From assembly GCA_027035985.1 (NCBI GenBank), contig JALVTI010000158.1:1-18241 (forward strand): 18,241 nucleotides of DNA, read 5' to 3'. A program made the position numbers and the translations under genes. Numbering within the stretch: the stretch's first letter is position 1; every line of letters begins with the position of its first letter. The notes below the pieces were generated by a model. It worked only from the letters and a program-made list of their open reading frames with translations, searched no databases and was not told the DNA's origin. The stretch comes from Aquificales bacterium. GTDB lineage: Bacteria > Aquificota > Aquificia > Aquificales > QOAS01. This document shows positions 1 through 8,191 of the stretch, piece by piece.

Positions 1-2752
1 GAGGTTTCTCATAGATTTCACCTTTTCGGTAGGCGGAAAAATTTACCGCATAACGAGGGAGAGAAAGAGAGGACAATCGGGGGAACCAAGATTTTACGAG
101 AACAATGTTAGGAAGGTTGTAAGTTCCACCTCACTCGAAAAGGAGATAAAACAAATTCTCGGCGTCGACGCGGAGCAGTTTAGAAAAATCTTTTTCCTCC
201 CACAGGGTAGGTATGCCGAATTCTTTTCTTTGGAACCGGCAAAAAGACAGGAACTATTAATTTCGCTGCTCGACCTCACGGTTTACGACGAACTAACCGA
301 AAAACTGAAGGAGCGCCTGACGGAGGTGGAGCGGGAAATCTCCAACTTGGAGGGAAGGCTTACAGTACTCGCCGACGCCACCCCTCGGCGACTTGAAGAA
401 CTCCAAAGGGAGTTTGAGGAAAAGAAAAAACTCCTAAAGGAGGTCAAGGAAAAACTTTCCTCCCTCGAAGGGGAGCTAAACCGATTGAGACAACTTTCGG
501 AGAAGGTGAGGCGAAAGGGAGAACTCAAGGCGGAGATAGAAAAACTCCTCGGGGGCGAATACCTCCGCCTCAAGGGGGAGGTGGAAGCTTTAAAACCCCT
601 AAAGGGTCTTTTGCCTTACCTTCAGGAGTTCCTATTTTTGGAGGGGGAAATCGACAAACTCCGGGGGGAGAAGGAAGGACTGCTCCGAGACCTGGAAGGT
701 TTGAACAAAGCCCTCCACTCGGCGGAGAGGGAGCTCGAAAACCTCCAAAGGGAGGAAGAGGAATTTGAGAAAAACCTCCAAAAGGTTGAAAAATTCCGCA
801 AACTGCTGGGGTTTGTCGAGGCTTTGAAACCGCTCTACGCCGAACTATCGAAGGAAAACAAAACCGTCAAAGCCCTAAAGGCGGAAATGGAAAAACTCGA
901 AAGGACCGCCGAGGGATTAAGGGTTGAGATTGAAACCTTGAGCGGGAAACTGGAGGAGCTAAACCGCCGTTTGGAGGAAAACCCCTACTCTCCCGAAGCG
1001 GAAACCAATTTGAGGCTTACCCTCCAAAGGTGTGCCGAGAGAGACCGTCTCCTCTCGGAGCTAAGGGATTTGAAACGTAGACTCAAAGGGGAATTGGAGA
1101 AGAGAAAACACCTTTTGGAGGAGCTGAAGGGGTTGGGAAACCGCCTCCTCGGGTTGGAAAGGGAGTTGGAGGAAAGGCGCAAAGGGGAGCGGGAATACCT
1201 CGTTTACCTCCTAGTTAAGGATTTGAAGGAGGGAGACCCCTGTCCCGTTTGCGGGAGACCGATAGAGAAGCTCGAAGCCCACTTTAGGGGGGATTTCGAT
1301 ATAGAGGCTCTCAGGCGCCTCGAGGAGGAGAGGGAGAAGCTACTCCTCCAAAAGGAGGAATTGGAGAAGAGACTCGCGGCAGTGGAAAGCGGGATTGAAA
1401 ACCTCCAGAGGAGGGTCTCGGAGCTCGAACACCTTTTGGAGGATTTCGAAGACCTCCCCCCAACCGCGGAGGTTGAACGGACTCTCAAAACCCTTTTGAA
1501 GGCTAAAGGGGAGAGGGAACACCTTGAGAGGGAGATTGAGAGGGTCAAAAACCTTTTGGAGGAAAAGAGGAGACTCCTGGCATCCGCCGAAAGTTCGCTC
1601 GAAGAGAAGGCGAAGACTCTTAAAAGGTTAGAGGAGGATTTAAACACCAAAAAGGCTAAGCTGAGGGAAGACCTCATTAAGGTGTTTAAGGAAATAGGGG
1701 AGAGACCTCCAAAGGGTGTAAATCCGCTGGACTACCTCGAGGGGGTTCTGCGGAGGGGGATAGAGACCCTCGAGGGTAAGCGGAAGGAGTTGGAAAACCG
1801 AAGGGCGGATTTGGAACGGAAGCTGTCGACACTCCAAACGAGGTTGGAGGAGAGGAGAAAACTCCTAAAGGAGATAGAGCGAAAGCTCTCCACCCTCGGG
1901 GTTAGAAAAGGGGAACTCCTCGACAAAATGGTCGAAATGGGTCTTAGACCCTCCGAAGACCTAAAGGGGCTTTACGAAAGACTGCAGAAGCTACCCGAAA
2001 TGGAGGGGCGGGTCGAAGCCTTCGAGAGGGAAATAGCCGCGCTCCGCGCGGAACTCGAGACCCTCGAGAGGGAGCTGAAAGATATAAACCCCGAGTGGGT
2101 GGAGGAAAAATTAACCGCTTTGGAGGAGGAATACCAAACCCTCAAAGGGGAGGAGGAAACTTTAATAACCCGTTTGGGAGCCCTAAAGGAGGGTATAGAG
2201 ACCCTCCGGGGGAAATTGGAGGAGAGGGAAAAACTCGAAAGGGAACTTGAAAATCTGCGCCGCCAACACGCCCTTTTGAAGACGGTTAGGGAGGATTTTA
2301 AAGCGGATAAGCTAATGCGCTTTGTCGTCGACCGTGCGATGACCGACATAGTGGAACTCGCGGGGGAATACCTCTATAAACTTTCCGAACGTTACCGCTT
2401 CGAATTGGAGGAGGGAAAAATAAAGGTAGAAGACCAATTTATGGGTGCCGTTAGGGATGTCAAAACCCTTTCGGGGGGGGAAACCTTTCTCGCATCGCTC
2501 TCCTTTGCGCTTGCCCTCGGCGATTACATCGGTAAGGGTGCATCGGTGGAAAGCCTCTTCATAGACGAGGGTTTTGGAACCCTCGATAGGGAAAAGTTAG
2601 ACCGCATAGGGGAGCTTTTTGAAAAACTCCGCCATTCGGTGGATAAAGTTGTGGGAATAATAACCCACCTGGACGAGTTGGCTTTCAGATTCGACCAGAG
2701 GATAGAGGTTATTCCTTCCCCAAACGGGTCTAAAGTTAAAGTGATTGTCTAA
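1..2752 (+). CDS. sbcC: SbcC, exonuclease subunit (5' end outside window)
   Basis: ATPase subunit of the SbcCD (Rad50/Mre11-type) nuclease, which opens hairpins and trims double-strand ends. The frame is open from base 2, so about 916 residues are visible; the N-terminal Walker A part lies upstream. The Q-loop region FFLPQGRYAEFF is at about 206-240. Two long Glu/Lys/Leu-rich coiled-coil arms flank a zinc hook CPVC at 1241-1252. Near the C terminus come the ABC signature LSGGE, Walker B LFIDEGFGTLD and the H-loop ITHLDEL, so both ends of the visible part are diagnostic. The spacing of hook and signature fits a full-length protein of roughly 1000 residues. The partner sbcD would be expected just upstream, off the window. 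An ATG at 230 is internal and not the start. Family assignment is firm. Confidence 0.95.
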   Translation, partial: RFLIDFTFSVGGKIYRITRERKRGQSGEPRFYENNVRKVVSSTSLEKEIKQILGVDAEQFRKIFFLPQGRYAEFFSLEPAKRQELLISLLDLTVYDELTEKLKERLTEVEREISNLEGRLTVLADATPRRLEELQREFEEKKKLLKEVKEKLSSLEGELNRLRQLSEKVRRKGELKAEIEKLLGGEYLRLKGEVEALKPLKGLLPYLQEFLFLEGEIDKLRGEKEGLLRDLEGLNKALHSAERELENLQREEEEFEKNLQKVEKFRKLLGFVEALKPLYAELSKENKTVKALKAEMEKLERTAEGLRVEIETLSGKLEELNRRLEENPYSPEAETNLRLTLQRCAERDRLLSELRDLKRRLKGELEKRKHLLEELKGLGNRLLGLERELEERRKGEREYLVYLLVKDLKEGDPCPVCGRPIEKLEAHFRGDFDIEALRRLEEEREKLLLQKEELEKRLAAVESGIENLQRRVSELEHLLEDFEDLPPTAEVERTLKTLLKAKGEREHLEREIERVKNLLEEKRRLLASAESSLEEKAKTLKRLEEDLNTKKAKLREDLIKVFKEIGERPPKGVNPLDYLEGVLRRGIETLEGKRKELENRRADLERKLSTLQTRLEERRKLLKEIERKLSTLGVRKGELLDKMVEMGLRPSEDLKGLYERLQKLPEMEGRVEAFEREIAALRAELETLERELKDINPEWVEEKLTALEEEYQTLKGEEETLITRLGALKEGIETLRGKLEEREKLERELENLRRQHALLKTVREDFKADKLMRFVVDRAMTDIVELAGEYLYKLSERYRFELEEGKIKVEDQFMGAVRDVKTLSGGETFLASLSFALALGDYIGKGASVESLFIDEGFGTLDREKLDRIGELFEKLRHSVDKVVGIITHLDELAFRFDQRIEVIPSPNGSKVKVIV

Positions 2753-2779
2753 AAAGGGTTGATGTTGTTTTACCCTTTT
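2752..2779 (+). terminator. possible sbcC terminator hairpin
   Basis: AAAAGGGT (2752-2759) pairs with ACCCTTTT (2772-2779) around a 12-nt loop, starting on the last base of the sbcC stop codon. A run of G and then T (about 2781-2794) follows. The stem is A/T-rich and the T-run is displaced, so it is only a fair candidate. Confidence 0.4.
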
Positions 2780-2832
2780 CGGGGGGGGTTTTTTCTTTAT
2801 GCCCTTTTGTTTACCACATTTAGAGGTATTTT

Positions 2833-2844
2833 GGGATTAATCCC
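2833..2844. other. 12-bp perfect palindrome GGGATTAATCCC
   Basis: A self-complementary 12-mer in the 177-bp gap between the convergent ends of sbcC and gatB. On the plus strand CTTTCTCTC follows it. It may be part of a bidirectional terminator region; nothing else is recognisable in the gap. Confidence 0.35.
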
Positions 2845-2879
2845 CTTTCTCTCGCAGTTTTGTATAAATTTCGGTTTAA

Positions 2880-2921
2880 CCCCTTAAGGGGGAAAAGGTA
2901 GAGGAAAAACCCAAAAAGGTT
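2880..2921 (-). terminator. candidate gatB terminator region
   Basis: Read on the minus strand after the tandem TAATAA stop of gatB, there is a short AACC/GGTT stem followed by TTTTCC, then CCCC-TTAA-GGGG (plus-strand 2880-2891). Both stems are short. The position just after the gene and the resemblance to other gene-border hairpins in this window support a termination role. Confidence 0.4.
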
Positions 2922-2929
2922 AGCTCTTA

Positions 2930-4366
2930 TTAAGCCTGCTCGAGGAGTTCCCTCAGGAGTTTGTTCACCAGTTGGGGGTTTGCTTTTCCCTTTGTCTTTC
3001 TCATCACCTGTCCCACGAGGAAACCGATAACCTTCGTCTGTCCGGCTTTGTATTTCTCCACCGCGTCGGGGTTTTCCCTCAAGACCTCTTCCACAACCTG
3101 TTTTATAGCACCTTCGTCGGTTATCTGCTTTAGACCCTTTTCCTCCACCAGCTGGGCGGCGCTCTTTCCGGTCTGTATCATCTCCTTGAGAAGTTGCTTT
3201 GCGATTTTCACCGAAATGGTGCCGTCCTTTATCAGCTTGAGAAGCTCGGCGAGTTTTTCCGGAGTTATGGGATTTTTCTCCCAAGGTATCTCGAAATCTC
3301 GCAGGTTCCCGAGGAGGTCGTTCAAGAGCCAATTGGCAACCGCTTTGGGGTCGTTGTGGAGCTTTAAAACCTCCTCGAAGTAGTCTCCGTATTCCTTGTG
3401 GTCAACGAGGGGCTTGGCAACCTTTTTGTCCAATCCGAGGGAGAGATATCTTTCCAACCTCTGGTGGGGGAGTTCGGGCATATTCTCCCTTATGCGGTTT
3501 ATCTCCTCGTCGCTCACCTTCAGCGGCAAGAGGTCGGGGTCGGGGAAGTAGCGGTAGTCCTCGGCTTCCTCCTTAGTCCTCATTGTGTAGGTCTTTCCGG
3601 TCGAGGGGTCGAAGGTGCGGGTCTCCTGAACTATCTCGCCGCCCTTCTCCTTTACCCTTATCTGCCGCTCTATCTCGTATTCGAGGGCTTTCTGAACGAA
3701 CCTAAAGGAGTTTACGTTTTTAATCTCAACCCTCGTGCCGAACTCTTTGCTACCCTTGGGACGAATCGAGACGTTTATATCGCAGCGGAGCTGTCCCTTT
3801 TCCATATCGGCGTCGGAGACCCCTATGTAGCGCATTATGTTCCTTAGGGTCTCCAGGAATACCCTAGCCTCCTCCGGAGAGTTTATATCCGGTTCGGTGA
3901 CTATCTCCATTAAGGGGGTTCCAGCCCTGTTTAGGTCGACGTAGGTCTTTTTCCCCTCGTGGATGTTCTTACCCGCGTCCTCCTCCAGGTGGAGCCTCCT
4001 AATTCTGACCCTCTTTGTGGTGCCGTCTTCGAGCTCCACGTCGAGGTAGCCGTTTGTGGCTAAAGGTAGCTCGTATTGGGAAATCTGATAGCCCTTCGGG
4101 AGGTCGGGGTAAAAGTAGTGCTTCCTCGCAAAGACCGAATAGTTGTGAACGTCGCAGTTGAGGGCTAGTGAAGCCCTTATTCCGTATTCGACAGCCTTTT
4201 TGTTTATCACCGGCAGGGCGCCCGGCATACCGAGGCAGACGGGGCAAACATTTGTATTCGGTTCGGCGCCGAACCCCACCGGGCAGGAGCAGAACATTTT
4301 GGTTTTGGTCTTCATCTGGACGTGTATTTCCAAACCTATAACGGCTTCCCAATTTTCCTTAGACAT
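2930..4366 (-). CDS. gatB: Asp-tRNA(Asn)/Glu-tRNA(Gln) amidotransferase subunit B
   Basis: GatB binds the misacylated tRNA and, with GatA and GatC, converts Glu-tRNA(Gln) or Asp-tRNA(Asn) to the amide form in the cytoplasm. The 478-residue length is typical. It opens with the family motif AVIGLEIHVQMKTKTKMFC. The zinc cysteines C26, C28, C41 and C44 (CSCP...CPVC) are present, followed by LGMPGALPVIN, and further on RCDINVSIRP and VEIKNVNSFRFV. The C-terminal third is the helical YqeY-like tail ending in NKLLRELLEQA. ATG is followed by the conserved N terminus, so the start is secure, although no good Shine-Dalgarno is visible. It lies 68 bp after the cation exchanger on the same strand, with hairpins between them, so it probably has its own promoter. 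gatA and gatC are not in the window. Confidence 0.97.
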   Translation of the reverse strand: MSKENWEAVIGLEIHVQMKTKTKMFCSCPVGFGAEPNTNVCPVCLGMPGALPVINKKAVEYGIRASLALNCDVHNYSVFARKHYFYPDLPKGYQISQYELPLATNGYLDVELEDGTTKRVRIRRLHLEEDAGKNIHEGKKTYVDLNRAGTPLMEIVTEPDINSPEEARVFLETLRNIMRYIGVSDADMEKGQLRCDINVSIRPKGSKEFGTRVEIKNVNSFRFVQKALEYEIERQIRVKEKGGEIVQETRTFDPSTGKTYTMRTKEEAEDYRYFPDPDLLPLKVSDEEINRIRENMPELPHQRLERYLSLGLDKKVAKPLVDHKEYGDYFEEVLKLHNDPKAVANWLLNDLLGNLRDFEIPWEKNPITPEKLAELLKLIKDGTISVKIAKQLLKEMIQTGKSAAQLVEEKGLKQITDEGAIKQVVEEVLRENPDAVEKYKAGQTKVIGFLVGQVMRKTKGKANPQLVNKLLRELLEQA

Positions 4367-4386
4367 AAAGGAAATAGTTTAGTTTT

Positions 4387-4397
4387 CCCCAAAGGGG
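4387..4397. terminator. CCCC-AAA-GGGG mini-hairpin between exchanger and gatB
   Basis: A perfect 11-mer with 4-bp G/C arms and an AAA loop (TTT when read on the minus strand). The same 11-mer recurs at 6934 and 8177. It lies upstream of gatB, after the stronger hairpin at 4416-4436, and may act as a second terminator or a leader element. Confidence 0.4.
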
Positions 4398-4415
4398 GTT
4401 AATAAAAGATGGGAA

Positions 4416-4436
4416 AATCCCTTAAGGGGAGGGATT
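4416..4436 (-). terminator. terminator of the cation exchanger gene
   Basis: On the minus strand AATCCCT (overlapping the TAA stop at 4435-4437) pairs with AGGGATT over a 7-nt loop and runs straight into TTTTCCC and, a little later, CTTTTATT. Stem, position and T-rich tail fit an intrinsic terminator. Confidence 0.55.
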
Positions 4437-5409
4437 AAGAAAGCACCGATACCGCGTAGAGGAGGTAAAGAAGTCCGTTTACCAACAGGAGGTAACCGAT
4501 AATTTTTCCCCTAAACCTTATTTGGTAGAGTATAAAGAGCGCCCCCATAAGGGCTATAAATCCGGCTATTATCCCGTTCCTACCTATGTCCCAATCGGTA
4601 AATATCAGACCTATCGAAACGGGGATAGCCGATTGAAAGACCATTGCGCCGGTGATGTTTCCGAAGGCGAGTTCGTATTTTCCCTTCAGACTCCAAAAGA
4701 AGCTGTTAAACTTCTCGGGTAGCTCGGTAGCCACCGGCGAGACCAGCAACGAAAACACCAAGGGGGCAATACCCATAGACGCCGACAAAACTTCGAGGCT
4801 GTGAACGAAAACCTCCACCGAGACGAGCAATACCAGCAGGGAGGAGATGAGCTGAATTACTGAAGTGGCGAGGTGCTCCGGCATTTTTAGGTATTTGGAA
4901 AAGTGCAGTCCCCCGTCGGCTTCGACCTCCTCGCCACCCTCCCTAAGGACGTGGTAGACGTAATAGAGGTAGCCGATTAGCAGCAATATACCGACCAGGA
5001 GCTTCAGCCAGTGCGCGCCGGGAATGAAGGCGAGCAGTATGGCGGGGGGAAACAGCAGGGTGAAAAAGGTTAAATCCCTCTTTATCAGATAGGTGTCGGT
5101 TTCTATAACCCTATCCCGCCGCAGGGCGGCGGCTAAACCTATTACGAAAAATCCCAAAGTGGCTAACATAAAGGGTGCGCCCACTATCGCGCCGTTGGCT
5201 ATCTCCTCCTTGGCGTGGGGGTTGCCAAATAGCAGTGCGACTATGGGCACGAGCGTCTCGGGCAAAGCGGTTCCCACAGCCGCCAAGAGGCTACCCACCA
5301 CACCGTGGGATAGGTTTAGGCGGTCTCCGATATCCTCAACGGCGTTTGTGAAGAGTTCCGCCGCCAGAAGTATCCCAACAAAGGATGCAAAAAAAAGCGC
5401 TATTTCCAT
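4435..5409 (-). CDS. CaCA-family sodium/calcium-type cation antiporter
   Basis: An inner-membrane cation exchanger of about 324 residues with roughly ten hydrophobic segments. Both alpha repeats of the Ca/cation antiporter superfamily are visible: AVGTALPETLVPIVALLFGN with GAIVGAPFMLATLG in the N half, and SPVATELPEKFN with AFGNITGAMVFQSAIP in the C half. The acidic residue in each repeat (ALPE, ELPE) is the family's ion-binding position. The mid-protein hydrophilic loop (about residues 160-175, EGGEEVEADGG) separates the repeats. The family exchanges Ca2+ (or another cation) for Na+ or H+; the actual ion cannot be read from sequence. I chose the ATG at 5407-5409; a GTG codon directly before it would add one residue. 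The gene is divergent from the HIT gene with only 43 bp between starts, so the two promoters must overlap. Confidence 0.85.
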   Translation of the reverse strand: MEIALFFASFVGILLAAELFTNAVEDIGDRLNLSHGVVGSLLAAVGTALPETLVPIVALLFGNPHAKEEIANGAIVGAPFMLATLGFFVIGLAAALRRDRVIETDTYLIKRDLTFFTLLFPPAILLAFIPGAHWLKLLVGILLLIGYLYYVYHVLREGGEEVEADGGLHFSKYLKMPEHLATSVIQLISSLLVLLVSVEVFVHSLEVLSASMGIAPLVFSLLVSPVATELPEKFNSFFWSLKGKYELAFGNITGAMVFQSAIPVSIGLIFTDWDIGRNGIIAGFIALMGALFILYQIRFRGKIIGYLLLVNGLLYLLYAVSVLS

Positions 5410-5452
5410 CACTTTGAGGATTTTACAAGTGAAGGTGATATTTTTTTATCCC

Positions 5453-5800
5453 ATGGGAGATTGCGTTTTCTGCAAGATAGTTAGGGGAGAGCTTCCCGCA
5501 AAGGTGGTCTACGAGGACGACCTCATCATGGCTTTCCACGACATCAACCCCCAGAGGAAGGTGCACGTTCTCGTCATTTCCAAAAAGCACATAGAGAGCG
5601 TCAACGAGATTAAACCGGAGGACAAGGAGCTCATGGGGCATCTGTGGGTTAAGATGCCCGAAATAGCCAAAAAGCTCGGCATAGCCGAGAACGGCTACCG
5701 CATTATTGTTAATACCGGCTACCACGGAGGGCAAGAGGTTCCCCACATCCACTTCCACATCCTCGGCGGCGAAAGGGTGGGACCTATGACTTGCCGTTAA
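5453..5800 (+). CDS. HIT-family (HINT/HinT-like) nucleotide hydrolase
   Basis: A 115-residue histidine-triad protein of normal family length. It opens with C4-x2-C7 (DCVFCKI), the zinc-binding pair common in bacterial HIT proteins, and ends with the triad H98-I-H100-F-H102 followed by LGG and GPM. The middle His of the triad is the nucleophile in phosphoramidase and nucleotidyl-transfer chemistry on purine nucleoside phosphoramidates. I placed the start at ATG 5453, because the conserved N terminus begins there and AAGGTGAT lies about 12 nt upstream. The frame is open further upstream, but that part is antisense to the exchanger gene. The last 17 nt overlap the end of the convergent topoisomerase gene. 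Confidence 0.93.
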   Translation: MGDCVFCKIVRGELPAKVVYEDDLIMAFHDINPQRKVHVLVISKKHIESVNEIKPEDKELMGHLWVKMPEIAKKLGIAENGYRIIVNTGYHGGQEVPHIHFHILGGERVGPMTCR

Positions 5801-6899
5801 CGGGATTTTTTCCCCTCCTGTAGATTTTCCTTTTAGTCCTTCCTTTGGAGGTTTTGAAATTTTCCGAGACCTCGAAGGTGGTCTCCTTTAGTCTGTTCAC
5901 CTCCTCGGCGGTAAAGCCCTTTATAGCCTCCAAAAATTGGAGGTATCCCCTATAACCCAACCCCTTTAGGTGTATCTCCTCGAGTTTTTTTTCCCATTCG
6001 GCGGTCATTTCGGGTGAGGCTACCTTCGAGGTCTTCAACTTCTCTATAAGTTCCCTCCCCTTTTCGGTGGGGACTAAAACCTTCCCCTTCTTGGTTACGT
6101 ATTTTCTCGCCTTTAGGGTCTCTATAATCTGGGCGCGGGTTGCCGGCGTGCCGAGTCCGAGCTTCTCCATCTCCTTCAAGAGCGTTCCCTCGGTATACCT
6201 CGGAGGGGGTTCGGTTTTTTTCTTTTCCAACCTTTGGTCGACCTTTTTAACCTTGTCCCCCACCCGCAGGGGAGGAATTTCCCCTTCCCCCTCCGGTTTA
6301 AAGCCGTAAACCACCCTCCAACCGGGGTCCAAGGTTCTCCTCAACCTCGTCAGGAAGAGGTATTCGTTTCCCACCTCGGTGAGGATAAGGACGCTCTCGT
6401 ACACATAGGGGGGATAGAAAACGGCGAGGAACCTCTTTAGGATTAGGTCGTAGAGTTTAGCCCCGTCGGGTGGAAGATTTTTTGCCCTATTGAGGGGTAT
6501 AATGGCGTGGTGGTCGGTCAGTTTGGAGTCGTCGAAGACCCTCTTTCCCACCTTTTGGACTTGGGGAATTAAATCCTCCCTGTCGAGTTTTTTCAGAATT
6601 TCCTCCACCAGGGGGCGGTTGGAGGTTGCCAGATAGCGGCTCTCCGTTCTCGGGTAGGAGATAACCTTATAGGTCTCGTAGAGCATCTGAGCCACGTCCA
6701 GCGTCTTTTTTGCCGAAAAGCCGAGCTTTCTGTTAGCCTCCCTCTGCAGACTGGTAAGCGAATGGAGGGGCGGAGGGTAGACCCTTTTAACCTTTCTCTC
6801 AACCCGCTTTACAACCCCGTAGATGTATTTCTTCAGCTCTTTGAAGACCCGCTTAGCTTCCCCTTCGTCGAAGAAGGCGAAGTTTTCGATTTGGGACAT
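5784..6899 (-). CDS. Toprim-less topoisomerase III C-terminal half (split or truncated gene)
   Basis: A type IA topoisomerase of the TopB kind, but only 371 residues instead of roughly 600-700. It begins about 45 residues before the family block PPPLHSLTSLQREANRKLGF. The catalytic tyrosine is Y82 in ISYPRTESRYL. Further conserved blocks are DHHAIIP, ...TEGTLLKEMEKLGLGTPATR and a basic C-terminal tail. In E. coli TopB the equivalent tyrosine is residue 328, so about 245 N-terminal residues are missing, including the entire Toprim fold with its metal-binding acidic residues. An in-frame TAA lies two codons before the ATG. The preceding 56 bp are mraY terminator hairpins, so no frameshift can restore the N-terminal part here. 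No ribosome-binding site is evident. The intact long frame and conserved active-site region argue against old decay. It could be half of a split enzyme or a recent truncation; alone it should lack cleavage-religation activity. Confidence 0.85.
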   Translation of the reverse strand: MSQIENFAFFDEGEAKRVFKELKKYIYGVVKRVERKVKRVYPPPLHSLTSLQREANRKLGFSAKKTLDVAQMLYETYKVISYPRTESRYLATSNRPLVEEILKKLDREDLIPQVQKVGKRVFDDSKLTDHHAIIPLNRAKNLPPDGAKLYDLILKRFLAVFYPPYVYESVLILTEVGNEYLFLTRLRRTLDPGWRVVYGFKPEGEGEIPPLRVGDKVKKVDQRLEKKKTEPPPRYTEGTLLKEMEKLGLGTPATRAQIIETLKARKYVTKKGKVLVPTEKGRELIEKLKTSKVASPEMTAEWEKKLEEIHLKGLGYRGYLQFLEAIKGFTAEEVNRLKETTFEVSENFKTSKGRTKRKIYRRGKNPVNGKS

Positions 6900-6915
6900 C
6901 GGTTAAAAAATTAGC

Positions 6916-6944
6916 CCCCTTCGGGGAAGAAAACCCCAAAGGGG
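6916..6944 (-). terminator. tandem mini-hairpin terminator of mraY
   Basis: On the minus strand after the mraY stop come CCCC-TTT-GGGG (plus 6934-6944), then CCCC-GAA-GGGG (plus 6916-6926), then GCTAATTTTTT. The second hairpin plus its T-run has the form of an intrinsic terminator. The T-run ends five bases before the ATG of the topoisomerase fragment. Confidence 0.65.
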
Positions 6945-6955
6945 AAGGGAAAAAA

Positions 6956-8131
6956 CTACCTCAACTTTAGGAATATGAGCGAAAAGACCCCCAAAAGGAT
7001 GGAGACTATCCAGAGGCGCACCACAATTTGTTCCTCTTTCCAACCGAGAGCCTCCAGATGGTGGTGGAAGGGCGCCCTTTTAAAGAGCCTTTTGCAGTCG
7101 GCTATAGTTCTCCTCGTCCCCCCGTCGGTGTGAACGATTTCACCCCTCTTTGTGAGTTTGCAGGTCAAAACCTGGAGAACCACCGAAAAGATTTCCCAAA
7201 CGAAGACGCCCCCGGCGACGAGAACTATAAACTCGTTCTTGGTTGCGAGTGCTATAAAGGCTATAAGCGCCCCTATGGCTAGCGAGCCGACATCCCCCAT
7301 AAATATGCGGGCGGGGTGGGTGTTGAACCAGAGGAAAGCCAAACCCGCCCCGAGAAAAGCCATCGCCAAAACGGTCAGCTCTCCCGCGTAGGGGACGTAG
7401 GGTATCCCCAGATAGGAGGCGAAGACATAGTTCCCGACGAGGTAGGAGACAAAGGCTATAACCCCGAAGACGGAGAGGGAAACCCCTATCGCCAAGCCGT
7501 CCAGTCCGTCGGTGATGTTTACGGCGTTCGAAAAGAAGACGATAAACAGCGCCGCAAAGATAACGTAGAGGGGTTCCCCCAGTGGGATACTCCAATCCTT
7601 AAACAGCGGTGGGTATAGGTTGGTGTCTATGGGGAGGAGTTTCACCATCAGGTAGGCGACCAAAAGGGCGAAAAGCGTCTGCAGCAGCAGTTTCTGCTTT
7701 GCCGCCAGACCGCCGTTTTGGGCTAACCTCCCGATTGCCGGCGGAAGCTCCGATGCCCTGTTTCTTAGGAGCTTTAGCAGGTCGTCGGCAAACCCTATAA
7801 GTCCGAAGAGTAAAAGCGTCAGCGCCGCGAGGTAGGGATAGGGCGTATCCAACCGGAGGAACAGAAAGGAGAACACTATTAGGGTCAGGACTATAACAAT
7901 CCCACCCATGGAGGGGGTATACCTCTTTTCCTCGTGGTGGTCTAGGAAATCCCTCCTATACCCGCCGAGGGTCACATAAAACCTCTTAAATCTCCTCGCA
8001 AAGAGGGGTATAAGAACAACCCCCACCGCAAAGGCGAGGAGAAAGGCGAGGAAACTGCGGGTGGTTATGTAGTGGAGGACGTTAAAGGGAAACCAGTAAT
8101 TTTTCAGCCACTCCGACAGGAGGTAGAGCAT
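6956..8131 (-). CDS. mraY: Phospho-N-acetylmuramoyl-pentapeptide transferase
   Basis: MraY transfers phospho-MurNAc-pentapeptide from UDP to undecaprenyl phosphate, making lipid I at the inner membrane. The protein has 391 residues with about ten membrane segments. Family landmarks are all present: PSMGGI (about 74-78), FADD (D116, D117), NAVNITDGLDGLA (D198, D201), FLWFNTHPARIFMGDVGSLA (D270) and the cytoplasmic HHH motif (H336-338) in APFHHHLEALGW. It is about 30 residues longer than the E. coli protein owing to two cytoplasmic-loop insertions: one after the DD motif (about 122-145) and one of about 16 residues at 310-326, just before the HHH motif. It follows kdsB on the same strand rather than sitting in a dcw (mur) cluster. 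The N terminus MLYLLSEWLKNYWFPFNVLHYIT matches the family start, though no strong ribosome-binding site precedes it. Confidence 0.96.
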   Translation of the reverse strand: MLYLLSEWLKNYWFPFNVLHYITTRSFLAFLLAFAVGVVLIPLFARRFKRFYVTLGGYRRDFLDHHEEKRYTPSMGGIVIVLTLIVFSFLFLRLDTPYPYLAALTLLLFGLIGFADDLLKLLRNRASELPPAIGRLAQNGGLAAKQKLLLQTLFALLVAYLMVKLLPIDTNLYPPLFKDWSIPLGEPLYVIFAALFIVFFSNAVNITDGLDGLAIGVSLSVFGVIAFVSYLVGNYVFASYLGIPYVPYAGELTVLAMAFLGAGLAFLWFNTHPARIFMGDVGSLAIGALIAFIALATKNEFIVLVAGGVFVWEIFSVVLQVLTCKLTKRGEIVHTDGGTRRTIADCKRLFKRAPFHHHLEALGWKEEQIVVRLWIVSILLGVFSLIFLKLR

Positions 8132-8175
8132 GGCTAAAAACTAACTTACCATCGGTGGGTGGCAAATTTCGGAAA

Positions 8176-8188
8176 ACCCCAAAGGGGT
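8176..8188 (-). terminator. ACCCC-AAA-GGGGT mini-hairpin after kdsB
   Basis: A 5-bp perfect stem with a 3-nt loop, four bases past the kdsB stop codon. On the minus strand it is followed by TTTCCG. The core CCCCAAAGGGG is identical to the copies at 4387 and 6934. Its position suggests termination or 3'-end protection between kdsB and mraY. Confidence 0.5.
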
Positions 8189-8191
8189 CGG

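Noticed and set aside
1204..2349. Long open frames on the minus strand within sbcC
   Set aside because: They are Ser/Arg/Leu-rich antisense products caused by the biased Glu/Lys/Leu codons of the coiled coil, with no family motif.
5093..5452. Upstream extension of the HIT gene
   Set aside because: It is antisense to the cation exchanger gene and would give a protein far longer than HIT family members.
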